Positions 1-8,389 of a stretch of DNA of 49,792 bases are shown here, one piece after another. Positions within the stretch are counted from its first letter, which is position 1; each line of letters starts with the position of its first letter. Where the stretch lies: positions 1 through 49,792 of the forward strand of contig MPMI01000042.1 of the NCBI GenBank assembly GCA_002238415.1, in the 5' to 3' direction. A model generated the notes under the pieces. That model made no database searches, had not been told where the DNA came from, and worked only from the letters and a program-made list of their open reading frames with translations. Source of the stretch: Desulfurellaceae bacterium bin18. GTDB taxonomy: Bacteria; Desulfobacterota; Binatia; Bin18. The position numbers and the translations under genes are program-made.

Positions 1-298
1 TGTCCCGCCATTCATCGTCGTGGCCGAGCGGATAGAGCACCTCAGCTTTGCCTTCGACCAGCACTTTGCGATACACCCCCGATTCCTCATCAATCGTAAT
101 GGCAACGCGCGCGTCCTGCTGGATGTTGGCCCAGAAGGCCGAGTGTTTGCGCGGGGTGATGATGATTTTTCCGTCCTCGTGCACAAACCAGACCGGCACC
201 ACGCTGGGGCTACCGTCTTCCTGAAGGGTGGCAATCCGGGCCAAATGACCCCGCTCCTGGAGAAATGCATCGCGTTCGGCAACTGATAATTTCGGCAT
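1..298 (-). CDS. FMN/F420-binding split-barrel (PPOX-class) protein, partial
   Basis: The reading frame runs off the left edge of the window, so the C-terminus is missing; 99 residues are visible. It starts MPKLSVAERDAFL and is preceded by a strong GGAGGT site. The order 'ARIATLQEDGSPSVVPVWFV', then 'IIITPRKHSAFWANI', then 'RVAITIDEE' matches the pyridoxamine-5'-phosphate-oxidase-like split barrel, in which the first strands hold FMN or F420. Proteins of this class reduce or oxidise small substrates; the exact substrate cannot be read here. A second, different PPOX-class gene lies at 2143-2604, and two F420-type monooxygenases lie nearby, so an F420-dependent role is plausible but inferred. 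Confidence 0.85.
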   Translation of the reverse strand, partial: MPKLSVAERDAFLQERGHLARIATLQEDGSPSVVPVWFVHEDGKIIITPRKHSAFWANIQQDARVAITIDEESGVYRKVLVEGKAEVLYPLGHDDEWRD

Positions 299-374
299 AT
301 GACCTCCTTTTTCCGTTCGTGTTGATGTCACAAGAGAATGCTTTTTCGCTGCGGTCGTCAACTGCGCTGAAGGC

Positions 375-468
375 AACCCACCCCGCCGCTCACGCGGCAC
401 CCCTCCCAAGAGGGGATAGAAAAGCTCCCCTCCTCGGAGGGGTGGCCCGCAGGGCCGGGGTGGGTTCC
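375..468. repeat. Palindromic intergenic repeat, GAACCCACCCC family, copy 1
   Basis: The outer arms are AACCCACCCCG and CGGGGTGGGTT in inverted orientation. Nested inside are a CCCCTCC/GGAGGGG pair and small GC hairpins. It fills most of the gap between the divergently placed split-barrel gene and der. Related copies are at 1994-2080, 26955-27000, 27045-27138, 39281-39321, 43526-43567 and 48725-48761. Confidence 0.8.
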
Positions 469-526
469 TGTTCGTCCCCCACCCTTACCCGCGACTTTGT
501 CTGAATGGTATGATGCCAAATAATAA

Positions 527-1942
527 ATGGAAACCGTAACCGAAATCCCTGTCCAATCCGTCTTACCCGAACGCCTGCCGGTCGTTGCTCTGGTCGGGCG
601 ACCGAACGTTGGTAAGTCCACGCTGTTCAATCGTCTGAGTCGCAGGCGCAAGGCCGTCGTGGACAATACGCCGGGTGTCACCCGGGACCGTAATTTCGCC
701 CAAGTAAAATGGAAGGGCAGTCCGTTTTTGCTCGTGGACACCGGCGGTATCGATCTGAGCGAAACGGACGGGCTCGTCGGACGGGTGCAGGAGCAGACGC
801 GGCTGGCGATTGAAGAAGCCGACCGGGTTGTTTTTCTGTTTGACGGCAAAGAAGGCATCAATCCGGCAGACGCCCAGGCGGTTGATCTGCTCCGGCGGAG
901 CGACACGCCTGTTTTTTTTGCGATCAACAAGATCGATGGCGACAAGCAGGAGCTCGCCTCGAACGAATTCTACACCCTGGGCCTCACCTCCTTCTTTCCC
1001 ATTTCGGCCGCCCATGGTCGCGGCGTTTCCGATCTACTGGATACGGTGGTCGAGACCTTTTCGGGACAGGAAGCCCCCCCCTCCCCCGCCGCCCCTGACG
1101 CCGCAGTTCCCGTTGCGAAACCGGACCTCAGGCTGGCTATTATCGGACGGCCCAACGTCGGCAAGTCGTCCCTTCTCAACCGTCTGGTGGGAGTCGAGCG
1201 TTCCATTGTAGACTCAACTCCGGGGACGACGCGCGATGCCGTTGATAGCTGGCTGGTCTGGCAGGACAAGCACATTCTGCTGGTCGATACCGCCGGCGTG
1301 CGACGGCGCACCCGCATTCATGAGCATATTGAGCAGGCCAGCTCGCTTATCGCCCTGAAAGCCCTGGAACGGGCGGAGATTGGCCTGCTGGTCTTCGACG
1401 CCCAGGAGGGCCTGACCGATCAGGACGCACGTCTCATTCGGTACGCCTGGGAGCGCGGGCGCGGCATCGTGCTTGTCGTCAATAAATGGGACCTGATTCC
1501 GTCAGACAGAAAAAACCAGCCGCAGTTCATACGGGCGCTGCATGAGGAGTTCCCGGTCACGCAGCCGCTGCCGATTGTTTTTCTGTCCGCCTTGACCGGC
1601 TCTCGCGTGAAACATCTGCTGCCCAGCATTGATCGCGTGGCCCAGGCGCATCGCACCGAGATTCCGACCCCGGTCTTGAACCAGGCGTTTGAAGAGTGGA
1701 CTACCCGCCACCCGGCTCCCATCTATCATCGCAAGCCGGTACGCTTTTATTACACCACCCAGGTCGAGACCAGGCCACCCAAAATTGCCGTCTACACCAG
1801 CTCGCCGGATGGCGTCCCGGCCCACTACGAGCGCTATTTGGAGAATCAACTCCGAGGCACGTTTGACCTCGAAGGTACGCCAGTCCGGCTCGACTTCCGC
1901 GCCCGCCGCCCACAGCGGTACGGGAAGAAAAAAAAGCGGTGA
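527..1942 (+). CDS. der: Ribosome-associated GTPase Der (EngA)
   Basis: Der is an essential GTPase with two GTPase domains in tandem that helps assemble the 50S ribosomal subunit. Two P-loops are visible, GRPNVGKST at residues 24-32 and GRPNVGKSS at 207-215. Each is followed by a DT.G switch (DTGG, DTAG) and an NK.D specificity motif (NKID, NKWD). The last ~110 residues form the KH-like domain, and the protein ends in a basic PQRYGKKKKR tail. At 471 residues it is a normal length for the family. The ATG at 527 is 58 bases after the upstream repeat and has only a weak ribosome site. Confidence 0.97.
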   Translation: METVTEIPVQSVLPERLPVVALVGRPNVGKSTLFNRLSRRRKAVVDNTPGVTRDRNFAQVKWKGSPFLLVDTGGIDLSETDGLVGRVQEQTRLAIEEADRVVFLFDGKEGINPADAQAVDLLRRSDTPVFFAINKIDGDKQELASNEFYTLGLTSFFPISAAHGRGVSDLLDTVVETFSGQEAPPSPAAPDAAVPVAKPDLRLAIIGRPNVGKSSLLNRLVGVERSIVDSTPGTTRDAVDSWLVWQDKHILLVDTAGVRRRTRIHEHIEQASSLIALKALERAEIGLLVFDAQEGLTDQDARLIRYAWERGRGIVLVVNKWDLIPSDRKNQPQFIRALHEEFPVTQPLPIVFLSALTGSRVKHLLPSIDRVAQAHRTEIPTPVLNQAFEEWTTRHPAPIYHRKPVRFYYTTQVETRPPKIAVYTSSPDGVPAHYERYLENQLRGTFDLEGTPVRLDFRARRPQRYGKKKKR

Positions 1943-1993
1943 GATATCGCTATGGCCGGTGAAGAAGACTGGTTACCGCCTCACCTGGTCGCA

Positions 1994-2080
1994 GAACCCA
2001 CCCCGCCGCTGCGCGGCACCCCTCCCAAGAGGGGATGCTCTGCTCCCTCTCCCCTGGAGGGAGAGGGCTGGGGTGAGGGG
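1994..2080. repeat. Composite repeat: half GAACCCACCCC element plus CCCTCTCCC/GGGAGAGGG palindrome
   Basis: The left half repeats copy 1 (GAACCCACCCCGCCGC, then CACCCCTCCCAAGAGGGG). The right half is a different inverted repeat, CTCCCTCTCCCC/GGAGGGAGAGGG, with a GGGGTGAGGGG end. It lies between der and the convergent split-barrel gene and contains no credible reading frame. Confidence 0.7.
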
Positions 2081-2142
2081 GAAGCCTTGATTGAGACGCT
2101 AGCCAGTCAAGAGAGATTCCCAAATCTGGCCGCTCGACACGT

Positions 2143-2604
2143 TTAGTACACCCCTTCCGGCAACTTGGTATGATCCCAGCTTGAAGTTTTGACCGGCGTA
2201 ATCTTGAGGACGGCGCGTTTCTTGGCGCGCTCCTTCAGCACCGCGTCTTCCGTCGGTGTCACTGTTGTTCCCTGAAAGTCACGCACCTCTTTCATGATCT
2301 GCCAGACTGCTTCCGGCTCGTCGATCACTTCACACTCGCCCCGAATCAGAACCCCCTTGAGTTCGCTATAGGCATCGCCGGATTCGACCATGACCGCGAC
2401 TTTAGGGTTTCTTTTGGCGTTCACGACTTTTTGGGCCTTCTTGAAAGACGACATGTAAATAAGGCCGTCTTTGGCCATATACGACATGGCCACCACATGC
2501 GGATAGCCATCCTTGCCGATGGTACACAGCGCCATATTCCGCGCTTCATCCAGGTAGGCGGAGAGTTCCTCTGTCGTCATGGCAATCTTATTTCGTCGGT
2601 TCAC
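2143..2604 (-). CDS. PPOX-class (split-barrel) flavin/F420-dependent protein
   Basis: This 153-residue protein has a split-barrel fold like pyridoxamine 5'-phosphate oxidase: 'ARNMALCTIGKDGYPHVVAMSYM', then 'IYMSSFKKAQKVVNAKRNPKVAVMVE', then 'LKGVLIRGECEVI'. This pattern is typical of F420-binding TIGR03618-like proteins. I chose the GTG at 2604 because AAGGGAGA lies 6 bases upstream; an ATG 24 bases further in is possible. It starts 31 bases after the stop of the SDR gene and is probably co-transcribed with it. That suggests the two act on related substrates, which is inference. Confidence 0.88.
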   Translation of the reverse strand: MNRRNKIAMTTEELSAYLDEARNMALCTIGKDGYPHVVAMSYMAKDGLIYMSSFKKAQKVVNAKRNPKVAVMVESGDAYSELKGVLIRGECEVIDEPEAVWQIMKEVRDFQGTTVTPTEDAVLKERAKKRAVLKITPVKTSSWDHTKLPEGVY

Positions 2605-2635
2605 TGTCGTTCTCCCTTCTGCGTTACTCGCTTCG

Positions 2636-3385
2636 TTACTGGGCAAACCAGCCGCCGTCGATGACCAACTCGGTTCCGGTGGTATAGGACGCTTCATCGG
2701 AACACAGATAGAGTGAGCCATAGGCGATTTCTTCCGGGCGACCCAGGCGGCCCATGGGTGTGACCTCTTTGATCTGGGCATCCTGCTCCGGGGTCAGTCC
2801 GGCCAGAATGGGTGTATCGATCTGGCCGGGATGAATGGAGTTCACCCGAATCCCCTGCCGCACATACTCCAAGGCCGCGGCTTTGGACATGAGTCGGACG
2901 GCGCCCTTTGAGGCATGATAGGCGATCGATCCGGGGCTGCCGATCAGGCCATACAAGGATGAAATGTTCACAATGGCTGCGTTCCCGGATTCACGCAGCG
3001 CCGGCAGCGCGGTTTTCATGCCCAGCCAGACACCTGTCTGGTTGATCTCTATCATCTTCTGCCACTTGTCCCGGGTTTCCTCCTCGACCCCGCCCGGCCA
3101 GTATACCCCAGCGTTATTGATCAGCGTGGTCAGCTTGCCGAACCGCGCCGCGGCTTCATGAACGGCGTTCTGCCAGTCGGTTTCATCCGTGACATCCAGA
3201 CGGACAAAGACCGACTCGCCCCCGCTCGTATTGACGTCGGCAGCAACTTCCCGGCCTTTGGCCTCCTGGATGTCGCCAATAACGACCCGTGCTCCCTCGG
3301 CCGCAAACACTCGTGCGTGAGCCGCGCCAATACCGCTCGCCCCGCCTGAAATAAGCGCAACCTTTCCGTCCAATCGTCCGGCCAT
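2636..3385 (-). CDS. SDR-family NAD(P)-dependent oxidoreductase
   Basis: A classical 249-residue short-chain dehydrogenase. The nucleotide loop reads SGGASGIG at 13-20 (Ser in place of the usual Thr), NNAG is at 90-93, Ser142/143, Tyr156 and Lys160 form the catalytic set, and the C-terminus reads IDGGWFAQ. It resembles 3-oxoacyl-ACP/cyclopentanol/hydroxysteroid dehydrogenases, but the substrate is not readable. The start MAGRLDGK follows AGGAGGA; the frame is open upstream but has no better start. It forms a probable two-gene operon with the split-barrel gene and is divergent from the acyl-CoA dehydrogenase at 3573; the 187-base gap between them must hold both promoters. Confidence 0.93.
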   Translation of the reverse strand: MAGRLDGKVALISGGASGIGAAHARVFAAEGARVVIGDIQEAKGREVAADVNTSGGESVFVRLDVTDETDWQNAVHEAAARFGKLTTLINNAGVYWPGGVEEETRDKWQKMIEINQTGVWLGMKTALPALRESGNAAIVNISSLYGLIGSPGSIAYHASKGAVRLMSKAAALEYVRQGIRVNSIHPGQIDTPILAGLTPEQDAQIKEVTPMGRLGRPEEIAYGSLYLCSDEASYTTGTELVIDGGWFAQ

Positions 3386-3572
3386 GTCTTCCTCCTGATT
3401 CGCCCCGTCTGTAGCCATTCTGGGAGTCGGCCAACTCGGTCCGCACCTTAGCTGAGGCGGTTTTTTCACGCAAGGAATCCGACGGAGGTCCAAAGCGACC
3501 CTCGAAGCCTTGGGAGGAATTGGCAGGGTCGCAGGCAAATGGTAGAGATGAGGCGCACGCAGGAGGATATCT

Positions 3573-4739
3573 ATGGATTTTCAGTTGACGGACGAGCAAG
3601 AAGAGATTCGCAAACAGGTCCGTGCGCTGTGTTCCCGTTTTCCGGATGAGTACTGGCGGGAGCGGGATGAGAGCGGGGAATTCCCCTGGGAGTTTTACCA
3701 ATCCATTGCCGACGGGGGCTGGTTGGGCATCACTATCCCCAGAGAATACGGCGGGGCCGGTCTGGGCATAACCGAAGCCGCGCTCGTCATGCAGACGGTG
3801 GCGGAGTGTGGTGGCGGCACGCAGGCCTGCTCGGCCATTCATCTGGGCATCTTTGGTCTGGAGCCGCTCATCAAATACGGCACCCAGGCTGCCAAAGACA
3901 AATACCTCGCCCCCATCCTCAGTGGCGATATTCATGTATCGTTTGCCGTGACCGAGCCGGATGCCGGTACGAATACGACCCAGATCAGTACCTTTGCCAC
4001 CCGGAGCGGTGACGGGTATCTCATCAACGGTCGGAAGGTCTTTATTACCAAGGCCCAAGAGTCCAAGAAAATGCTGCTGCTGACGCGGACCACCCCGTTT
4101 GATCAAGTGGAGAAGAAAACGCTGGGGATGAGTCTCTTCTTTGCCGACATCGACCCCGAGGCCGTGGAAATCCAGGAGCTCCACAAGCTCGGCCGCAAGG
4201 CGGTCGATACCAATATGCTGTTTATCGACAACCTGTATGTGGCCAAGGAGGATCTCATTGGCGAAGAAGGCCGGGGCTTTTACTACATTCTTGACGGCAT
4301 TAATCCGGAGCGCATTCTGATTGCGGCCGAGTGCGTCGGCATGGGCAAACGGGCGGTCGAGAAAGCCGTGCAGTATGCCAAAGAACGCGAGGTCTTTGGA
4401 CGCCCGATTGGTAAAAACCAGGGGATTCAATTCCCGCTGGCCGAATCCTTTGCCAAGCTGGAAACCGCCGAACTCATGGTCCAGAAGGCCGCCTCTTTAT
4501 ACGACCAGGGTCAGCCCTGCGGCAAAGAAGCCAATATCTCGAAGTATATGGCTGCGGAGGCCGCCTGCGAAGCGGCCGACCGGGCGATTCAAGTCCACGG
4601 CGGCTACGGCTATATCAAAGAATACGACGTGGAACGCTATTGGCGCGAGGCGCGGCTGTTTCGTATCGCGCCCATCTCACAGGAAATGGTGCTGAATTAT
4701 GTGGGCGAACACGTACTCGGGCTGCCCAAGTCGTACTAA
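3573..4739 (+). CDS. Acyl-CoA dehydrogenase
   Basis: A 388-residue FAD flavoprotein that oxidises an acyl-CoA at the alpha-beta bond. The N-terminal helical domain is followed by 'FAVTEPDAGTNTTQIS' (residues ~124-139), the FAD/substrate strand motif, and 'QVHGGYGYIKEY' near 340-351. The position that holds the catalytic Glu of medium-chain enzymes (IYEGT) reads RIAPIS at 364-369, with Pro367 in its place. Instead Glu246, in NPERILIAAE, sits where isovaleryl- and long-chain-CoA dehydrogenases carry their base. The ATG has an AGGAGGAT site. It precedes an F420-type monooxygenase by 57 bases. Confidence 0.93.
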   Translation: MDFQLTDEQEEIRKQVRALCSRFPDEYWRERDESGEFPWEFYQSIADGGWLGITIPREYGGAGLGITEAALVMQTVAECGGGTQACSAIHLGIFGLEPLIKYGTQAAKDKYLAPILSGDIHVSFAVTEPDAGTNTTQISTFATRSGDGYLINGRKVFITKAQESKKMLLLTRTTPFDQVEKKTLGMSLFFADIDPEAVEIQELHKLGRKAVDTNMLFIDNLYVAKEDLIGEEGRGFYYILDGINPERILIAAECVGMGKRAVEKAVQYAKEREVFGRPIGKNQGIQFPLAESFAKLETAELMVQKAASLYDQGQPCGKEANISKYMAAEAACEAADRAIQVHGGYGYIKEYDVERYWREARLFRIAPISQEMVLNYVGEHVLGLPKSY

Positions 4740-4796
4740 CACACTGCGCAGATAGAGCATCCTGACCAGTTGTCATTCCAAGGAGAGGCCAGCCCC

Positions 4797-5825
4797 ATGA
4801 AAATCGGTTATATGCCCGACACCCACGGCGGTCCGTATAATCAGCCCGAGCCCTCGCCCGAGGCAGCCGCGCAATTCTGCGACCAGTTGCTGAACGAGGG
4901 CATTGAGGCAGAGCAGGCCGGCTTTGACGGCATCTTTCTGCCCGAGCGGCATCATCGCACCGAGACCATGTTCCCGCCGCCTTTGGTCATGCTGGCGGGC
5001 TATGCCACCCGCACCGAGCGGGTTGATCTTGGTACCTTTGTTCTGCAAACGCCGTATTACAATCCCATGCATCTGGCTGAAGATGTGGCCATGATTGACC
5101 TGATGTCCAAAGGCCGGGTCATATTGGGCGTCGGGCTCGGCTATCACCCCGACTATTTTCGGCTGTTCAACGAGCCGTATAAGCAGCGCTTCTCTCGCTT
5201 TGAAGAAAGCCTCGATATCATGCGTCTGGCCTGGAGCAGCCACACGCCATTTTCCTATCACGGTAAGCGCTTTCAGTTTGACCATGTCATGTTGACTCCG
5301 AAACCCTATCAGGCAGGCGGGCCGCCGCTGTGGATTGGCGCCGCGTATCCCGAGGCCATCAAACGCGCCGGGCGGCTGGGTGATGCCTGGGGCATTCTGC
5401 CCTTCTGGGACCCCATACCGAATTTGCAAGCGCAGGCCGCCCTGTACCGCGAAAGCGCGGCCAAATACGGTCGCTCCCCCAAAGTGGTTCTCATGCGGGA
5501 TGGCTGGGTCGCCCCCACCCGCAAAGAGGCCGAAGACACGTTTGGACCACTGTGGGTCGAAGAGATGCTCTTCTACTGGCGCTGGAAACTCCTCTCACCA
5601 AACGAAGAGTTCACGTCGGAGTCGGATTTCACGGTGAAAAAGCTGAGCAAATACCTGGTCATGGGCTCGCCCAGCGAATGTATAGAACAGCTTGAGATGT
5701 GGAGAGAGGTGGTCGGAGCGGACTATATTATCATGCGTTTCCGCCTTCCGCTCGGTCCGGCGCCAGAGCGCGTTGTCGCCTGTATCCGCCAATTCGGAGC
5801 GGAAGTCATTCCGCACTTCAAGTGA
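4797..5825 (+). CDS. LLM-class (luciferase-like) flavin/F420-dependent oxidoreductase
   Basis: A 342-residue bacterial-luciferase-like TIM barrel. The family landmarks are 'AEQAGFDGIFLPERHH', 'RTERVDLGTFVLQTPYYNP', 'IDLMSKGRVILGVGLGYHP' and 'GPPLWIGAAYPEAIKRAGRLGDAW'. Members use reduced FMN or F420 to oxidise or reduce organic substrates; which cofactor is used here is inferred from the family. I start at MKIGYMPD, with AAGGAG about 11 bases upstream, rather than at the TTG 27 bases earlier. Its stop is 4 bases before maf, so it may be read with the maf-yggS-proC group, or the two may simply abut. Confidence 0.9.
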   Translation: MKIGYMPDTHGGPYNQPEPSPEAAAQFCDQLLNEGIEAEQAGFDGIFLPERHHRTETMFPPPLVMLAGYATRTERVDLGTFVLQTPYYNPMHLAEDVAMIDLMSKGRVILGVGLGYHPDYFRLFNEPYKQRFSRFEESLDIMRLAWSSHTPFSYHGKRFQFDHVMLTPKPYQAGGPPLWIGAAYPEAIKRAGRLGDAWGILPFWDPIPNLQAQAALYRESAAKYGRSPKVVLMRDGWVAPTRKEAEDTFGPLWVEEMLFYWRWKLLSPNEEFTSESDFTVKKLSKYLVMGSPSECIEQLEMWREVVGADYIIMRFRLPLGPAPERVVACIRQFGAEVIPHFK

Positions 5826-5829
5826 TCCC

Positions 5830-6423
5830 ATGCCCTCCGAAGAAAGTCCTCCCCGTCTCATCCTGGCTTCGGCCTCGCCTCGGCGTCGCGAGTTGTTACA
5901 ACAAACCTCCCTCCGGTTTCGGGTTATCCCCAGCCATATGGAAGAAACCCGTCGCGATAAGGAACCTCCGGAAACCTATGTGGCACGTATTGCCGCGGAA
6001 AAGGCCCGCGCGATCGCCGAGCGTCAGCCGGGTTTCTGGATCCTGGCTGCGGATACCATAGTCGCATTGGAAGGCCGGGTTTTCGGCAAGCCGGCAAATC
6101 TGGACAACGCGCGGCAGATGCTCACCACCCTCTCGGGGCACCCCCATCAAGTCATGACGGCCTTTGTCTTATTGGATACAGCCGGCAACACGACCGCCGC
6201 CGAAGTTGTCACCAGTCAGGTCACCTTTAAGGAGCTGTCAGCGTCGGAGGTGACCGCCTATCTCGCCACCGGAGAGCCCTTTGACAAGGCCGGCGCGTAT
6301 GCCTTTCAGGGTAAAGGACGCGACCTTATCGCTCAGGTCTCCGGCTCCCACTCCAATATTATCGGCTTGCCCATGGACGAGGTCACAGCCGCCCTGCGCA
6401 CGGTTGGCCTGCTCCCAGCGTGA
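5830..6423 (+). CDS. maf: Maf family nucleotide pyrophosphatase
   Basis: A 197-residue Maf/YhdE-type enzyme that hydrolyses dTTP/UTP or modified nucleotides to monophosphates, a house-cleaning role linked to cell division. The signature LASASPRR is at residues 12-19, the conserved acid is in LAADTIV (Asp75), and GKPAN and GHPHQVMTAF follow in the usual order. The start at 5830 is only 4 bases after the previous stop. Its TGA overlaps the GTG of the next gene (GTGA), so translation of maf and yggS is probably coupled. Confidence 0.95.
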   Translation: MPSEESPPRLILASASPRRRELLQQTSLRFRVIPSHMEETRRDKEPPETYVARIAAEKARAIAERQPGFWILAADTIVALEGRVFGKPANLDNARQMLTTLSGHPHQVMTAFVLLDTAGNTTAAEVVTSQVTFKELSASEVTAYLATGEPFDKAGAYAFQGKGRDLIAQVSGSHSNIIGLPMDEVTAALRTVGLLPA

Positions 6424-7130
6424 CACCCGTAGCGGAAAAAATCATGGATGAGATCGCCAGCAATTATGCCCGCGTGTCCGAGCAGGTCGTCCGTGCAGCC
6501 GAACGCGCGGGGCGTAGCGCAGACGAGGTCACCCTCGTCTGCGCGGCCAAGACAAAAGGACCCGAGGTCGTCCGGGCCGCTCTACAAGCTGGCGCAACCG
6601 ATATTGGAGAAAACTACGTTCAGGAAGCGCAGCACAAGATTCGCGTCATTCCAGAGCCCGCAAACTGGCACCTCATCGGTCATCTTCAGCGCAACAAGGC
6701 CAAGCTCGCCGTCTCACTTTTTCGTCTCGTTCATTCCCTCGATAGCCTCTCCCTGGCCACAGAACTGGACCGGCAGGGCGCAAAACAGGGTATAACGGTG
6801 CACGCCTTGGTCGAGGTGAATCTTGCTGCGGAGGAGACCAAATCTGGAGTACGGCCGGATGCGCTCGATGCTTTGTTCGAAGGGGTCAGCTCCTTGTCTC
6901 ATCTTCAGATTGACGGCTTGATGGCCATTCCGCCGGCAGTCTCGGACCCGAACGAGGCGCGCCCTTATTTTCGGACCCTGGCGCGGCTTCGGGAGCGCTA
7001 TGCTAGACTAGGAGCGACCAGGATGCCGCTGCGGGAACTCTCGATGGGTACGACACAGGATTTCAGTGTGGCCATTGAAGAAGGGGCGACTATCGTCCGG
7101 GTTGGACGCGCTATTTTTGGCGAGCGGTAA
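6420..7130 (+). CDS. YggS-family pyridoxal phosphate homeostasis protein
   Basis: A 236-residue PLP-binding TIM barrel of the YggS/PLPBP family (COG0325), which buffers free PLP and affects amino-acid balance. The PLP lysine is Lys44 in CAAKTKG; 'NYVQEAQ', 'WHLIGHLQRNKAK' and the C-terminal 'LSMGTTQDFSVAIEEGATIVRVG' are family hallmarks. The GTG start overlaps the maf stop by 4 bases; an ATG at 6444 is an alternative. It sits before proC and yggT, the classical arrangement found in many bacteria. Confidence 0.95.
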   Translation: MTPVAEKIMDEIASNYARVSEQVVRAAERAGRSADEVTLVCAAKTKGPEVVRAALQAGATDIGENYVQEAQHKIRVIPEPANWHLIGHLQRNKAKLAVSLFRLVHSLDSLSLATELDRQGAKQGITVHALVEVNLAAEETKSGVRPDALDALFEGVSSLSHLQIDGLMAIPPAVSDPNEARPYFRTLARLRERYARLGATRMPLRELSMGTTQDFSVAIEEGATIVRVGRAIFGER

Positions 7131-7162
7131 CACCGCGCGAGGCGAGAAGAGGAAGGACCAGA

Positions 7163-7972
7163 ATGAAAAAGGTTGGGTTTATTGGCGCGGGGAATATGGC
7201 CGGGGCGCTGATTAAGGGCCTCATCAACGCCCAACTCTACACCCCGCAGGAGATTATCGTCAGCGATGCGCTCCCGGCACAGTTGCGCAAAATCAAACGT
7301 CGCTATCAGGTCGAGGGCACGCAGGAGAACCGCGCGGTTGTGCAGCAGGCACAGACCATCGTGCTTGCGGTCAAGCCGCAAATCATCGATCGGGTCTTGG
7401 CCGAAATTCAACCCGGGGTCACACTGACGAAACGCTTTATTTCCATTGCCGCCGGCGTCACGCTGACACGTCTGGAAAAGGGCCTGGGGGAAAAGGCCCG
7501 CGTGATCCGTGTCATGCCGAATACACCGGCCCTGCTGGGGAAAAGCATGACGGTTGTCGTCCGCGGTACGAGAGCGAAGGCCGCGGACGAAAAACTTGCC
7601 CTCAGGTTCTTTCGGGGTGTTGGGGATGCGCTGGCCGTACAGGACGAGCAACTGCTTGACCCGGTGACCGGCCTGAGCGGCAGCGGGCCGGCCTATGTGT
7701 ATTTGTTCGCGGAAGCGCTGATTGCCGGCGGTATCAAGGCGGGTCTCAGCCCGACGGTGGCCGAACGCCTCACCTTCCAGACCCTGGAAGGCGCGGTCGC
7801 CATGCTCAAGGAAACAAAACAGAGCCCCAAGGAACTTCGAGAAATGGTCAGCTCGCCCGGTGGCACGACCTTGGCCGGTCTCAAACGCCTCAAGACAGGT
7901 GCCTTCTCCAAGACCGTCAGTGCCGCAGTGGCGGCGGCCACGCGTCGGTCGCGCGAACTCGGACGAGGCTAA
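7163..7972 (+). CDS. proC: Pyrroline-5-carboxylate reductase
   Basis: Catalyses the last step of proline synthesis, the NAD(P)H reduction of pyrroline-5-carboxylate. A Rossmann motif GAGNMAG is at residues 8-14, followed by 'VLAVKPQ', 'VRVMPNTPALLGKSMT', the C-terminal dimer motif 'TGLSGSGPAYVYLFAEAL' and 'SSPGGTTLAGL'. At 269 residues it is normal in length. GAGGAAGGA lies upstream of the ATG. It is 32 bases after yggS and 19 bases before yggT. Confidence 0.97.
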   Translation: MKKVGFIGAGNMAGALIKGLINAQLYTPQEIIVSDALPAQLRKIKRRYQVEGTQENRAVVQQAQTIVLAVKPQIIDRVLAEIQPGVTLTKRFISIAAGVTLTRLEKGLGEKARVIRVMPNTPALLGKSMTVVVRGTRAKAADEKLALRFFRGVGDALAVQDEQLLDPVTGLSGSGPAYVYLFAEALIAGGIKAGLSPTVAERLTFQTLEGAVAMLKETKQSPKELREMVSSPGGTTLAGLKRLKTGAFSKTVSAAVAAATRRSRELGRG

Positions 7973-7991
7973 GGACAGGAAAGAGAAGCAG

Positions 7992-8297
7992 ATGTTTATT
8001 CTCGGGAATCTTTTACAAGCAGTGGCCAGCATTCTGGGCTCTTTACTCTGGCTCTATTTCTGGATCTTGGTCATCCGTATTGTCCTGTCCTGGGTCAATG
8101 CAGACCCCTATAACCCCATTGTCCGCTTTCTCTGCTCTGTTACCGACCCCGTCCTGTATGCCCTGCGGCGTCTCCTGCCGTTTCCGACGGTTATTGGTGC
8201 GATTGATCTGACGCCGTTGCTGCTCATGCTCTTTATCCAGTTTCTCCAAATTTTTCTTGTGCAAAGCCTCGTCGATCTGTCTCTCGCGCTACGCTGA
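7992..8297 (+). CDS. YggT family membrane protein
   Basis: A 101-residue integral membrane protein with two hydrophobic segments, roughly residues 8-32 and 65-95. Between them is the family signature 'VLSWVNADPYNPIVRFLCSVTDPVLYALRRLLP'-like stretch (SWV...P.NP....TDP...RR..P). YggT proteins are linked to osmotic tolerance and to cell division or cytochrome assembly; the biochemical role is uncertain. The start was chosen at MFILGN, where AGGAAAGAG precedes the ATG. It closes the maf-yggS-proC-yggT run. Confidence 0.92.
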   Translation: MFILGNLLQAVASILGSLLWLYFWILVIRIVLSWVNADPYNPIVRFLCSVTDPVLYALRRLLPFPTVIGAIDLTPLLLMLFIQFLQIFLVQSLVDLSLALR

Positions 8298-8389
8298 TCC
8301 TGGTGACGTCCGCCGCCTTGACAATCAATACGGGGATGATTAGCGTTCCGTGATAAGATAATCCCTTGGGGATTCGGAGGCCTGCGGTC

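Noticed and set aside
20..286. Plus-strand frame with MAERIEHLSFAFDQ at the window edge
   Set aside because: It is the antisense of the split-barrel gene, which has the family motifs and a strong ribosome site.
3183..4430. A 415-codon minus-strand frame across the acyl-CoA dehydrogenase
   Set aside because: It is antisense to two well-supported genes and carries no family motif; long antisense frames are common in GC-rich DNA.
6998..8032. A 344-codon minus-strand frame over proC
   Set aside because: Antisense to proC and yggT, with His/Gln-rich composition and no motifs.
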